DNA of 27,786 nucleotides, from the NCBI GenBank assembly GCA_035341015.1, contig DAOQUL010000054.1, positions 1-27,786 of the forward strand, written 5' to 3'. The position numbers were made by a program, and so were the translations under genes. Shown one piece after another: positions 8,801 to 17,888 of this stretch (the stretch's first letter is position 1; the number at the start of each line of letters is the position of its first letter). Under the pieces are notes generated by a model. The model made no database searches, had not been told where the DNA came from, and saw nothing but the letters and a program-made list of their open reading frames with translations. The stretch is from JAKQIM01 sp029557965 (GTDB taxonomy: Bacteria > Chloroflexota > Anaerolineae > Anaerolineales > UBA4823).

Positions 8801-11457
8801 TCGGCGCTCCCTGGGCCGACGGGACGCAGGCTGACGAGGGAGCAGCGTATGTGTTTGGAAACAGCCCCACGCTGAATGCTGGGCTGGATGATTGGAGCCA
8901 GGTGGGCACGCTGGGCTCTGAGAACCCGCAGGCCAATGGGCTGTACGGCTATGCCCTGGGCCTGGACGGCAACCTGTTAGCTGTTGGTGCGCCCGGTGAA
9001 GACCAGGCCGGCGGTACCCCGGTGACGGATGCCGGGGTGGTGTATGTCTACACATCTGGCGCCGGCGTGACCCTGGACGGCGCCGCCCCTGAGGATTGGA
9101 GCCAGGTGGGCACGCTGGGGGCGGAGGGAGATGCCGGGCAGGGGGATGGCTTTGGCACGGCGGTGGCCTTGCAGGGCAGCCGGTTGATCGTGGGCGCGCC
9201 CGGTGAAGATGGGGCCGGTGAGGTGCTCACCGATACCGGCATTGCCTATGTCTTCACCATCACGCCTACCCTGACCCTGCTGGCTGGGATGGGACCCATC
9301 CCTGAAGATTGGAGCCAGGTGGGCACCCTGGGGGTTGGCAGCGGGGCCAATGCCGGGGATGGTTTTGGCAGCGCCCTGGCTTTTTCGGGCCAGGCCATCA
9401 TCGTTGGCGCTCCCTATGCCGATATCGTCTCCACTGAGACGATCACCGATTCGGGGGCTGCTTATGCCTTTGTCTTAGACGCCGGGAGTTGGTATCTTTT
9501 GCAGACCCTGCGCTCAGCGGATGCCCAAGAAGAAGGCCATTTTGGCAGCCTGGTGGCATTGGATGGCGAGTGGGCTGCCGTTGGCGCACCCAATGAGGAT
9601 GCCAGGTTTGCAGTGCCCATCACCGATACCGGCGCGGCGTATACCTTCAAGCTTGTACTGCCCAATGCTGCCCCGTTGGCGCTGGATGACGACACAACCG
9701 TGGTGGCAGATGGCACAGGCCACCTGCTGGATGTGCTGGCAAACGACAGCGACCCGAACAATGACCTTCTGGTGATCTCGGCAGTGGATGAACCGGCACA
9801 GGGCGTGGTGTTGGATAATGACCTGAATTTGGTCTATACCCCCACCCTGGGCGTTGGCGGTGTCGATACGTTCACATACACTGTCACGGATGGCAATGGC
9901 GGATATGCCACCGCCCAGGTCACCGTTTCGCTGGAAGTTCCACCAGTGGCGGAGGATCTGACCTTCAGCACGCCCAAAGATACCCCTCACAGCGATCGAC
10001 TGGAGGCTTCTGATGTTGACAGCAGCGTGTTGACCTTTACCCAGCACACGCTGCCTGTGCACGGCGCTGTGAACATTGCCACCAGCGGCGTCTTTACATA
10101 CACGCCGGGCCTGGGCTACGTTGGGACAGATGTTTTCACCTTTACCGTTTCGGATGGGGCCCTGACCGATACCGGGCGGGTGGATATCACGGTCACCGCT
10201 GTGAACGAGGCCCCAATCGCCTTCGACCAGGTTATCACCACCAGCGAAGAGATGGCTTACACGGGCGTACTGACGGCTACCGATGTGGACAGCCCCATCT
10301 TAACCTACACCGTGGTGGTGTCCCCTCAGCATGGCAGTGTGAGCATTGCCGCCGGAGGGGCCTTCACCTACACCCCTGGCTTGAACTACAACGGCTCAGA
10401 CGTTTTCACCTTTACCGTTTTAGATGGTGCACTGACGGATACCGGGCGGGTGGATATCACCATCACGGCAGTCAACGATGCCCCGCTTGCCATCGACCAG
10501 GGCATCGTCACGACTGAAGACACCCCTTACACCGGCCTTTTGGGGGCCAGTGACGCCGAGGATGACCCCCTGGCCTTCAGCCTGGGGCTTGCGCCCCAGT
10601 ACGGCAGTGTGAGCATCACGCCTGGCGGCACTTTCACCTACACCCCCGCGGTAGATTACCACGGTATGGACCTGTTTGCCTTCGTGGTCTCAGATGGCGT
10701 GCTGACAGACACCGGGCAGGTGGCTGTGACGGTGATCTCGGCAGATGCGGCTACCACCACCCTCAGCCTGACGGCTGACCCGCTGCCCTCGGCGGTGGGG
10801 CAAGTGGTGACCTTTACGGCTGTGGTCAGCAGCAGCGGCAATCTGAACGCAGTTCAGGCTGCTCCAGCGGGTACGATCATCTTTTGGGATGGCCCGGCGG
10901 CCCTGCTGACAACCACGCTGGATACGGGCGGGGCAGCCTCCTTCAGCACGGCTGGGCTGGCTTTGGGCGAGCACGCCATCACTGCCGAGTACCTGGGCGG
11001 GCCAGATCACCAGCCTTCGAGTTTCACGCTGACCCACACGGTGGCTTACATCGCCGACCTGAGCACCAGCATCACCGCCACCCTCACGCCCGGGCACGTG
11101 GTCTACACCATCGTGGTGACCAACGGCGGCTTCAACGATGCCGATGGTGCGGCTGTATCGGTCAACTTCCCCAGCCACCTGACCCAGCTTACGTGGACCT
11201 GTGCCGCCGCGGGTGGGGCCACTTGCACCCCCAGCGGCAGCGGCACACTGCAAGATGTGCTGGCGAGCTTCCCGGTGGGGGGCATGGTGACCTATACGGT
11301 GAACGCCAACCGCCTGGAGCTGGAAAGCCAGTACACCGTGGTGATTGCCACTTTGCCAGATGGCGTGATCGACTTGAACCCTGGTGATAACCAGGCGCAT
11401 TTCCCACCCGGCTACCGCTTCTTGCTGCCGCTGGTCTTGCGCGCCCAACCCCAATAA
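5859..11457 (+). CDS. Secreted FG-GAP propeller protein 1, main part
   Basis: Continuation, 1865 complete codons, of the gene starting at 5196. It carries 21 FG-GAP blades (the first partly in the gap) of about 60 residues, typified by FGxSVAxxGDTIVVGAP and AAYVFxRNQGG. Four cadherin-like domains follow (about 9664-10740), with motifs such as VLANDSD, GVFTYTP and DVFTFTVSDGALTDTGR. Then come an Ig-like repeat domain (about 10744-11040), a DUF11-like domain, and a tail ending FLLPLVLRAQPQ. FG-GAP propellers resemble the integrin alpha head and are associated with adhesion or ligand binding; the ligand is unknown. No enzyme motif is seen. Estimated full length is about 2131 residues. It lies 15 bases upstream of its paralogue. 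Confidence 0.88.
8707..9326 (+). repeat. 20-bp word repeated four times in protein 1 and four times in protein 2
   Basis: GATTGGAGCCAGGTGGGCAC occurs exactly at 8707, 8890, 9094 and 9307, and again at 15055, 15238, 15448 and 15667 in the paralogue. It encodes DWSQVGT at the junction of successive blades 16-20 in both proteins. Spacings of 182-219 bases equal one blade. The exact conservation, including third codon positions, suggests recent duplication or conversion. Confidence 0.9.
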
Positions 11458-11472
11458 ATAGGAGAAATGATC

Positions 11473-14400
11473 ATGAAAACTTTGCGCCTGTTGGTTAACC
11501 TGGTTTGTGTCTTGGCCTTGATCTTGGGATTGGTTATCAGTCCCCAGCCGGCCGCGGCGAAAGAAAATACCGCCCTGCATATCCTGACCGGCAGCCGGTT
11601 GGCCCGGCAGTCCCAATCGCCGGTTGCAGACGTTCCGGCCGGGCTGAGCGCCGCCGAGTGGGCGGGCGTGCAGGCGCAGATCGCGGCGGCTGAATATGCG
11701 GCGGCCTGGCAGCCAGAAACCGGGGCCTACCGCGCTGCCAACCGGGGGCAAGGTTTTGAGGCGGCTTTTTCGCTGGCCGGCTTCAGCGTCACAACCGGCG
11801 AGGGAGAGTTTGGCCTGACCCTGACGGCTTACGGCGGGCAGGCGCTGGATGCGGTCCAGTCCCAGCCGTTGAGCGCCGATGGAGGGCGGGTGACGGCGTG
11901 GCGCGGGCCTGGGGTGCGCGAATGGTACGAGAACACACCGCAGGGGGTGAAGCATGGCTTGACCCTCTACGCCCCGCCAGTAACGACTTCAGTCGTTACA
12001 TTAAGCTTTGCAATCACCGGCAGCCTGCGGGCCGAGATGGCCCCCAGCGGCGGCCTACTGCTGCGCGCAGCCAATAACGCGGCTGTGCTGGCTTACGATG
12101 GCCTGGCGGTCTACGACCTCACCGGACGCAGCCTGCCTGCCGGCATGGCCTTGACAGAGGCTGGCCTGCGCATCACCATCGATGATGCCGGTGCGGTCTA
12201 CCCCCTCACCGTAGACCCCTTGCTGCACAGCCAGACGCACATCCTGCGGGCTTCGAATGCACAGGCGTCTGATTATTTTGGCTATGCGGTGGACCTTGAT
12301 GGTGACACCCTGGTGATAGGAGCTTCTTCGGAAGATGGCATCACCGAAACCTTAACCAATACCGGTGCGGCTTACATCTTCCAGCGCAACCAGGATGGGG
12401 CGGATGCCTGGGGAGAAGTGGCTGTTTTGCGCGCCAGCGATGCCCAGGCCAATGATGCCTTCGGTTCGGCTGTTGCCATTTCGGGGAACACGGTCATTGT
12501 CGGTGCGCCTTACGAAGACGGCGAGAGCGATTCGGCTCTCGACTCTGGCTCGGTTTACATCTTCTACCAGAACCAGGGTGGGGCAAATGCCTGGGGCCAG
12601 GTGGCGGTGGTGCGTAACCCGGATTGGCTGCCTGATGCACAGTTTGGCTCGGCCGTGACCCTGGATGGTGATGTGGCAGCAGTGGCGGCGCGCAATGCCC
12701 TGGGCAATACCGGCGTTGTGTATATCTTATATCGCAACCAGGGCGGAGCCGATCAATGGGGAATGTGGACTTACGTGGAAGATTATGAGTGGGACTCGGA
12801 CGATCACTATGGGGCCGACCTGGATCTTTCTGGCGATACGCTGGTGGTGGGGGCCTACGGCGAAGATGGTGGGACGGGCAACCCGCTGAGCGAATCTGGC
12901 GCGGCCTTTGTTTACCAACGGAATGAGGTCGCCGCGGATATCTGGGGGCATGTGACCACGCTGCGCGCCAGCGATGCCCAGGTGAACGACTATTTTGGTT
13001 TTTCGGTCAGCATTTCAGGCGATACCATTGTGGTCGGCGCCGCACTTGAAGATGGCGGTCCCGGTGATCCTCTGTCTAATGCGGGGGCGGCCTATGTCTT
13101 CCGGCGCAATCAGGGTGGGGCGGATCTATGGGGCCAGGTTGCCATTTTGCACGCCAGCGATGCGCAGGTGGGGGATATGTTCGGCGCCTCATTGGGCCTG
13201 GACGGTGACTTACTGGTGGTGGGCGCCCAGAACGAAGGCGGTGGCTTGGGTGACCCGCTGACGAGTTCGGGCGCCGCCTACGTCTTCGAACGCAGCCAGG
13301 GCGGGATAGATGCCTGGGGCGAGATCAATATCCTGCGCGCCAGCGACGCCCAAGAGTATGACTACTTCGGTACCCCGGTAGCCATAGATGGAAATATGAT
13401 CGTGGCAGGCGCCTATACCGAGAACGGTGGTTCCGGCGACCCGCTGATCGATGCCGGTGCGGTCTACCTCTTCAGCGCCGGCGGCACCTGGCAAGAGGCG
13501 GCTGAAATTCGCAACACTACAGCCAATGATTATGGCTTAGATGCGGCGCTAGATGGCGATACGCTGGTTGTGGGAGCCCATCATGGCGGCCTCAGCCAGG
13601 CTGGCGAGGTGTACGTCTATTATCGTGACCAGGATGGAGCCGGAGCCTGGGGCCAGGTCGCCATCCTATCTGCCAGCAATGGCGAGGTGGGTGATGACTT
13701 TGGCCTTTCGGTTGCCATTGCGGGGGATGTCATTGTGGTGGGGGCAGATTGTGAAAGAGGTGCATCCAATGAATACACCTGTTCGGGGGCGGCCTATGTC
13801 TTCCACCGTAACCAGGGCGGGGCTGATGCCTGGGGTGAAGTGGCCCTCCTGCGCGGCAGCGATACCGGGGATGTGGACCAGTTTGGCTGGGATGTAGCCA
13901 TCGACGGCGATACGCTGGTGGTCGGGTCGATCAATGCCGGGGTGGGCGGCGCAGCTTACGTCTTCCAGCGCAACCAGGGCGGGGCCGATGCCTGGGGCGA
14001 AGTCGCTATCCTGCAAAGTAGCGAGGCGCAGATTGGCGATGCTTTCGGCGACTGCCTGGATATATCTGGCGATACCATCGTCGTGGGCGCACACTATGAA
14101 GATGGTGGGCCTGGCGAACCCAATTCTGCTGCCGGGGCAGCCTACGTTTTCCAGCGCAACCTGGGCGGGGCAGATTCCTGGAACCAGGTGACCATCCTGC
14201 GCGCCAGCGATCCCCAGGCGGGAGACCAATTTGGTGTGGCTTTGGCTATCTTTGGTGACACCATTGTCGTTGGCGCGAACTTTGAAGATGGCGGCCTCGG
14301 CAACCCGCTCGCCGATACTGGGGCCGCTTATGTCTACCAGCGCAACCAGGGCGGGGCCGACCAGTGGGGCGAAGTGACCATCCTGCGCGCCAGCGATGCC

Positions 14401-17400
14401 CAGGCGGGTGACCGGTTCGGCGAATCAGTCGACATCTCTGGAGATATGCTTGTGGTGGGGGCGATTTCTGAAGATGGCGGGCCAGGCGACCCGCAGGCCA
14501 ATTCTGGGGCGGCCTATGTGTTTGAGCGCAACCAGGGTGGGCCAGGGATGGGTTCTGTTCCCGATGCCTGGGGCCAGGTGCGCACCTTGCGCGTGGCAGA
14601 CACCCAGCTCAGCCATTTTATGGCGGTGAGCATAGATGGGAACACGCTGGTGGGGTCTGTGCCTGACTGGTCCAGTTTTGGCGCTGCAACTATCTTTACC
14701 CTGCAAGCGGGTTGGGAGCCCGAAGCGCTGCCCCAGTCGTCTGATGCCCAATCTGGTGACCTGTTCGGCTCGGTGGCCCTGGATGGTGACACCCTGGTGG
14801 TCGGCGCGCCTGAGGCAGATGTGTGCCCCATCACCGAACCCATCAGCGATACCGGCGCAGCTTACGTCTTTATTCGCCAACCAGGGGGGTGGGCGCAGGA
14901 TGCCGTGCTGTGCGCGCCTGATGCGCAAGCCGGTGACCGCTTTGGTTTCTCGGTAGCCATATCCGGCGCTACCATCGTGGTGGGCGCCTATGGACGGGAT
15001 GGCGATAGGGGTGCGGCGTATGTCTTTGAATACACCGCCCTGCAAGGAATCAATGATTGGAGCCAGGTGGGCACGCTGGGCGTAGGCAGTGGGCAGGCTG
15101 GCGATGGCTTTGGCTACAGCGTGGCGGTGCAGGGGGCAGAGATCATCGTCGGCGCCCCGTGGGCCGACGGGACGCAGGCTGATGAAGGCGCCGCCTATGT
15201 GTTTGAAGATAGTCCCACGCTGAACGCTGGGCTGGATGATTGGAGCCAGGTGGGCACGTTGGGCTCTGCAAACTCGCAGGCCAGCGGTCTATATGGCTTT
15301 GCCCTGGGCGTAGCCGGCGACTTGCTGGCCGTGGGTGCGCCCGGCGAAGACCAGCCCGGCACCCCTCCGGTGACGGATGCGGGGGTGGTGTATGTTTACC
15401 TGTTCAATCCTGGTGTCAATGCGTTGGGTGCCGCTTCAGCACCTGAAGATTGGAGCCAGGTGGGCACGCTGGGCGCAGGCGTGTCTGCCGGGCAGGGGGA
15501 TGGCTTTGGCCACGCGTTGGCGATGCTGGGAAACCTGCTGGTGGTTGGGGCACCGTTTGAAGATGGGCTGAGCGACCTGATCACAGACAGCGGTGCGGCC
15601 TATATCTTTGATCTGGATTTCCCATTAAGCTCGGCCCCGGCACCGGCCGACGGTGCCGGGATAGAAGATTGGAGCCAGGTGGGCACGCTGGGTGCGGGCG
15701 CGTCTGCCGGGCAGGGCGATCGCTTCGGCAGCTCGGTGGGGATGAATGCCCAGGCCATCCTGGTCAGCGCACCCTTTGAAGACGGAGGCCCAACCGACCC
15801 GCTGACCGATACGGGTGCGGCCTACGTCTTTTCGTACAACCCGCTTGTGTCGGCCCAGGCTGGCAGCCAGGCGGTGACGGCAGGCTGGGAGATGGCCCAG
15901 GCTCTGCGTTCGCCCGAGGGCCAGGCCGGCGACCGCTTTGGCGACCGGGTGACGTTGGATGGAAATACCGCTGCCATCGGCGCACCGTACGAAGACGGTG
16001 GCGTGACCGACCCGCTCAGCGATACTGGCGCAGCCTATGTGTTTGAGTTGATCTTGCCCAATGCGGCCCCGGTTCTGGTGGCAGATGACCTGTCGGTGAT
16101 GCAAAACAGCACCGCCAATGTCTTGGATGTTTTATCCAATGACCTGGATGCAAATGGCGATACCCTGCAAGTCTTTAGCGTTGGTGAGCCTGTGCACGGC
16201 ACGGCTGTGGATAACGATATCAACGTGCTCTATACCCCCCAGGCCGGTTATGGGGGCACCGATACGTTCACCTATACTGTGATCGACGGAAGTGGTGGTT
16301 ATGCTGTGGGGCAGGTCACGGTAGAAGTGTCGGTTCCGCCGGTGGCGGATGACCTGGCCTTTAGCACCCCAGAAGATGTGGAGCATGTGGACCAGTTGAC
16401 TGCGACGGATGTGAACGGGGATGTGCTCTCTTACATTCTAAACACATCCCCCCATCACGGCAGTGTGGATATCGCCGCCAGCGGGGACTTCACCTACACC
16501 CCCGGCTTGAACTACAACGGCCTGGATGCCTTCACTTTCATCGCCTCAGACGGGGCGCTGACGGACATTGGGCGGGTGGATATCACAATCACAGCGGTCA
16601 ACGATGCCCCTCAAGCCGTGGGCCAAGATATCGTCACCCCCGAAGAAGCGGCTTACACCGGCTTTTTGGGGGCCAGCGATGCCGAGGGCGATCCCCTGGC
16701 CTACAGCCTGGGTGCAGCACCCCAGCACGGCAGTGTCAGCATTGCTGCCGGTGGGGCCTTCACCTATACCCCTGGCTTGAACTACAACGGCTCAGACGTT
16801 TTCACCTTCACCGTTTCAGATGGTGCACTGACGGACATTGGTCGGGTGGATATCACGGTCACAGCGGTCAACGATGCCCCGCTTGCCTTCAACCAGGGCA
16901 TCGCCACGACCGAAGACACCCCTTACACCGGCCTTTTGGGGGCCAGCGATATCGAAGATGACCCCCTGGCCTACAGCCTGGGTGCAGCACCCCAGCACGG
17001 CAGTGTCAGCATTGCCGCCGGTGGGACCTTCACCTACACCCCCGGCTTGGACTACAACGGTCTGGATGCTTTCGCCTTCATCGTTTCGGATGGGGCGCTG
17101 ACGGACACGGGCCAGGTGGATGTGACGGTGATCTCAGCCGACGCCGCCGCCACCACCCTCAGCCTGGCGGCTGACCCAGAGCCTTCGGCGGTGGGTCAGG
17201 AGGTGACCTTCGCGGCTGTGGTGGCTTCTGCTGAGGGTATCCCGTCAGGCGTGCTTGTCTTCCGCGATGGTCCCATAGCTTTAGTAACCGCCACGTTGGA
17301 TGTGAGCGGTGCAGCCTCTTTTAGCACGGCTGGGTTGGCTTTGGGTGAGCATGTCATGCGTGCCGATTACCTGGGTGGGCCAGATTACCAGCCATCGAGC

Positions 17401-17835
17401 TTCACGCTGACCCACACGGTGGCTTACATTGCCGACCTGGGCACCAGCATCACCGCCACCCTCACGCCTGGGCATGTGGTCTATACCATCGTGGTGACCA
17501 ATGACGGTTTCAATGATGCCGATGGTGCGGCTGTATCGGTCAACTTCCCCAGCCACCTGACCCAGATCACATGGACCTGTGTGGCTGGCGGAGGGGCCAC
17601 ATGCACCGCCAGCGGCAGCGGCGCACTGCAAGATGTGCTGGCGAGCTTCCCGGTGGGGGGCATGGTGACCTATACGGTGAACGCCAACCGCCTGGAACTT
17701 GAAAGCATGTACACCGTGGTGACTGCCACCTTGCCAGAGGGTGTGATCGACTTGGATCCTGGTGACAACCAGGCGCATTTCCCGCCCGGCTACCGCTTCT
17801 TGCTGCCGCTGGTCTTGCGCGCCCAACCACAGTGA
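11473..17835 (+). CDS. Secreted FG-GAP propeller protein 2 (paralogue of the preceding gene)
   Basis: Complete 2120-residue protein. It has a signal peptide (MKTLRLLVNL start, cleavage near AAA-K), an N-terminal domain to about residue 255 ending YPLTVDPLL, 21 FG-GAP blades (about 256-1529), four cadherin-like domains (about 1530-1890), an Ig-like domain (about 1890-1985), a DUF11-like domain and the tail FLLPLVLRAQPQ. GGAGAA at 11461-11466 serves ATG 11473; ATG 11467 overlaps the end of that site and is less likely, and MKTLR matches the upstream paralogue. The 15-base spacing implies one operon. Secretion and a surface adhesion or matrix role are inferred from domains; the substrate is unknown. 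Identity with protein 1 is highest in the third propeller and the C-terminal quarter. Confidence 0.92.
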   Translation: MKTLRLLVNLVCVLALILGLVISPQPAAAKENTALHILTGSRLARQSQSPVADVPAGLSAAEWAGVQAQIAAAEYAAAWQPETGAYRAANRGQGFEAAFSLAGFSVTTGEGEFGLTLTAYGGQALDAVQSQPLSADGGRVTAWRGPGVREWYENTPQGVKHGLTLYAPPVTTSVVTLSFAITGSLRAEMAPSGGLLLRAANNAAVLAYDGLAVYDLTGRSLPAGMALTEAGLRITIDDAGAVYPLTVDPLLHSQTHILRASNAQASDYFGYAVDLDGDTLVIGASSEDGITETLTNTGAAYIFQRNQDGADAWGEVAVLRASDAQANDAFGSAVAISGNTVIVGAPYEDGESDSALDSGSVYIFYQNQGGANAWGQVAVVRNPDWLPDAQFGSAVTLDGDVAAVAARNALGNTGVVYILYRNQGGADQWGMWTYVEDYEWDSDDHYGADLDLSGDTLVVGAYGEDGGTGNPLSESGAAFVYQRNEVAADIWGHVTTLRASDAQVNDYFGFSVSISGDTIVVGAALEDGGPGDPLSNAGAAYVFRRNQGGADLWGQVAILHASDAQVGDMFGASLGLDGDLLVVGAQNEGGGLGDPLTSSGAAYVFERSQGGIDAWGEINILRASDAQEYDYFGTPVAIDGNMIVAGAYTENGGSGDPLIDAGAVYLFSAGGTWQEAAEIRNTTANDYGLDAALDGDTLVVGAHHGGLSQAGEVYVYYRDQDGAGAWGQVAILSASNGEVGDDFGLSVAIAGDVIVVGADCERGASNEYTCSGAAYVFHRNQGGADAWGEVALLRGSDTGDVDQFGWDVAIDGDTLVVGSINAGVGGAAYVFQRNQGGADAWGEVAILQSSEAQIGDAFGDCLDISGDTIVVGAHYEDGGPGEPNSAAGAAYVFQRNLGGADSWNQVTILRASDPQAGDQFGVALAIFGDTIVVGANFEDGGLGNPLADTGAAYVYQRNQGGADQWGEVTILRASDAQAGDRFGESVDISGDMLVVGAISEDGGPGDPQANSGAAYVFERNQGGPGMGSVPDAWGQVRTLRVADTQLSHFMAVSIDGNTLVGSVPDWSSFGAATIFTLQAGWEPEALPQSSDAQSGDLFGSVALDGDTLVVGAPEADVCPITEPISDTGAAYVFIRQPGGWAQDAVLCAPDAQAGDRFGFSVAISGATIVVGAYGRDGDRGAAYVFEYTALQGINDWSQVGTLGVGSGQAGDGFGYSVAVQGAEIIVGAPWADGTQADEGAAYVFEDSPTLNAGLDDWSQVGTLGSANSQASGLYGFALGVAGDLLAVGAPGEDQPGTPPVTDAGVVYVYLFNPGVNALGAASAPEDWSQVGTLGAGVSAGQGDGFGHALAMLGNLLVVGAPFEDGLSDLITDSGAAYIFDLDFPLSSAPAPADGAGIEDWSQVGTLGAGASAGQGDRFGSSVGMNAQAILVSAPFEDGGPTDPLTDTGAAYVFSYNPLVSAQAGSQAVTAGWEMAQALRSPEGQAGDRFGDRVTLDGNTAAIGAPYEDGGVTDPLSDTGAAYVFELILPNAAPVLVADDLSVMQNSTANVLDVLSNDLDANGDTLQVFSVGEPVHGTAVDNDINVLYTPQAGYGGTDTFTYTVIDGSGGYAVGQVTVEVSVPPVADDLAFSTPEDVEHVDQLTATDVNGDVLSYILNTSPHHGSVDIAASGDFTYTPGLNYNGLDAFTFIASDGALTDIGRVDITITAVNDAPQAVGQDIVTPEEAAYTGFLGASDAEGDPLAYSLGAAPQHGSVSIAAGGAFTYTPGLNYNGSDVFTFTVSDGALTDIGRVDITVTAVNDAPLAFNQGIATTEDTPYTGLLGASDIEDDPLAYSLGAAPQHGSVSIAAGGTFTYTPGLDYNGLDAFAFIVSDGALTDTGQVDVTVISADAAATTLSLAADPEPSAVGQEVTFAAVVASAEGIPSGVLVFRDGPIALVTATLDVSGAASFSTAGLALGEHVMRADYLGGPDYQPSSFTLTHTVAYIADLGTSITATLTPGHVVYTIVVTNDGFNDADGAAVSVNFPSHLTQITWTCVAGGGATCTASGSGALQDVLASFPVGGMVTYTVNANRLELESMYTVVTATLPEGVIDLDPGDNQAHFPPGYRFLLPLVLRAQPQ
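12238..16059 (+). repeat. Array of 21 FG-GAP blades in protein 2, three groups of seven
   Basis: Counting units by the LRASDAQ...FG...GAP...AAYVF pattern gives 21. Blades 7 and 14 end in a different linker (GTWQEAAE and LQAGWEPEA) in place of RNQGGxDAWGQV, which divides the array at 13507 and 14728 into blocks of 423, 407 and 444 residues. That fits three consecutive seven-bladed beta-propellers. The same blade count and divisions occur in protein 1 (7135 and 8380). Confidence 0.8.
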
Positions 17836-17839
17836 TATG

Positions 17840-17882
17840 AATCAACCAGGGCTGCGGGATTTTGCCGCAGCCCTGGTTGATT
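17840..17882. terminator. Bidirectional terminator between convergent genes
   Basis: Positions 17840-17857 pair perfectly with 17865-17882 over 18 bp around a 7-base loop (GATTTTG). The stem core is CCAGGGCTGCGG. It sits 4 bases after the stop of FG-GAP protein 2 and 6 bases from the end of the convergent LexA-like gene. The flanking AA/TT ends give only a short U tract in each direction. Confidence 0.75.
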
Positions 17883-17888
17883 AAGAGC

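Noticed and set aside
8707..9326. Regularly spaced 20-bp repeats that might suggest a CRISPR array
   Set aside because: The spacing is 182-219 bases, and the repeats stay in frame and encode DWSQVGT in successive propeller blades.
10690..11955. Antisense open frame of 421 codons across the end of FG-GAP protein 1 and the start of protein 2
   Set aside because: It is opposite two well-supported genes, has a low-complexity G/Q/R-rich translation without domains, and is repeated at the paralogous position, as expected for a shadow of GC-rich coding sequence.
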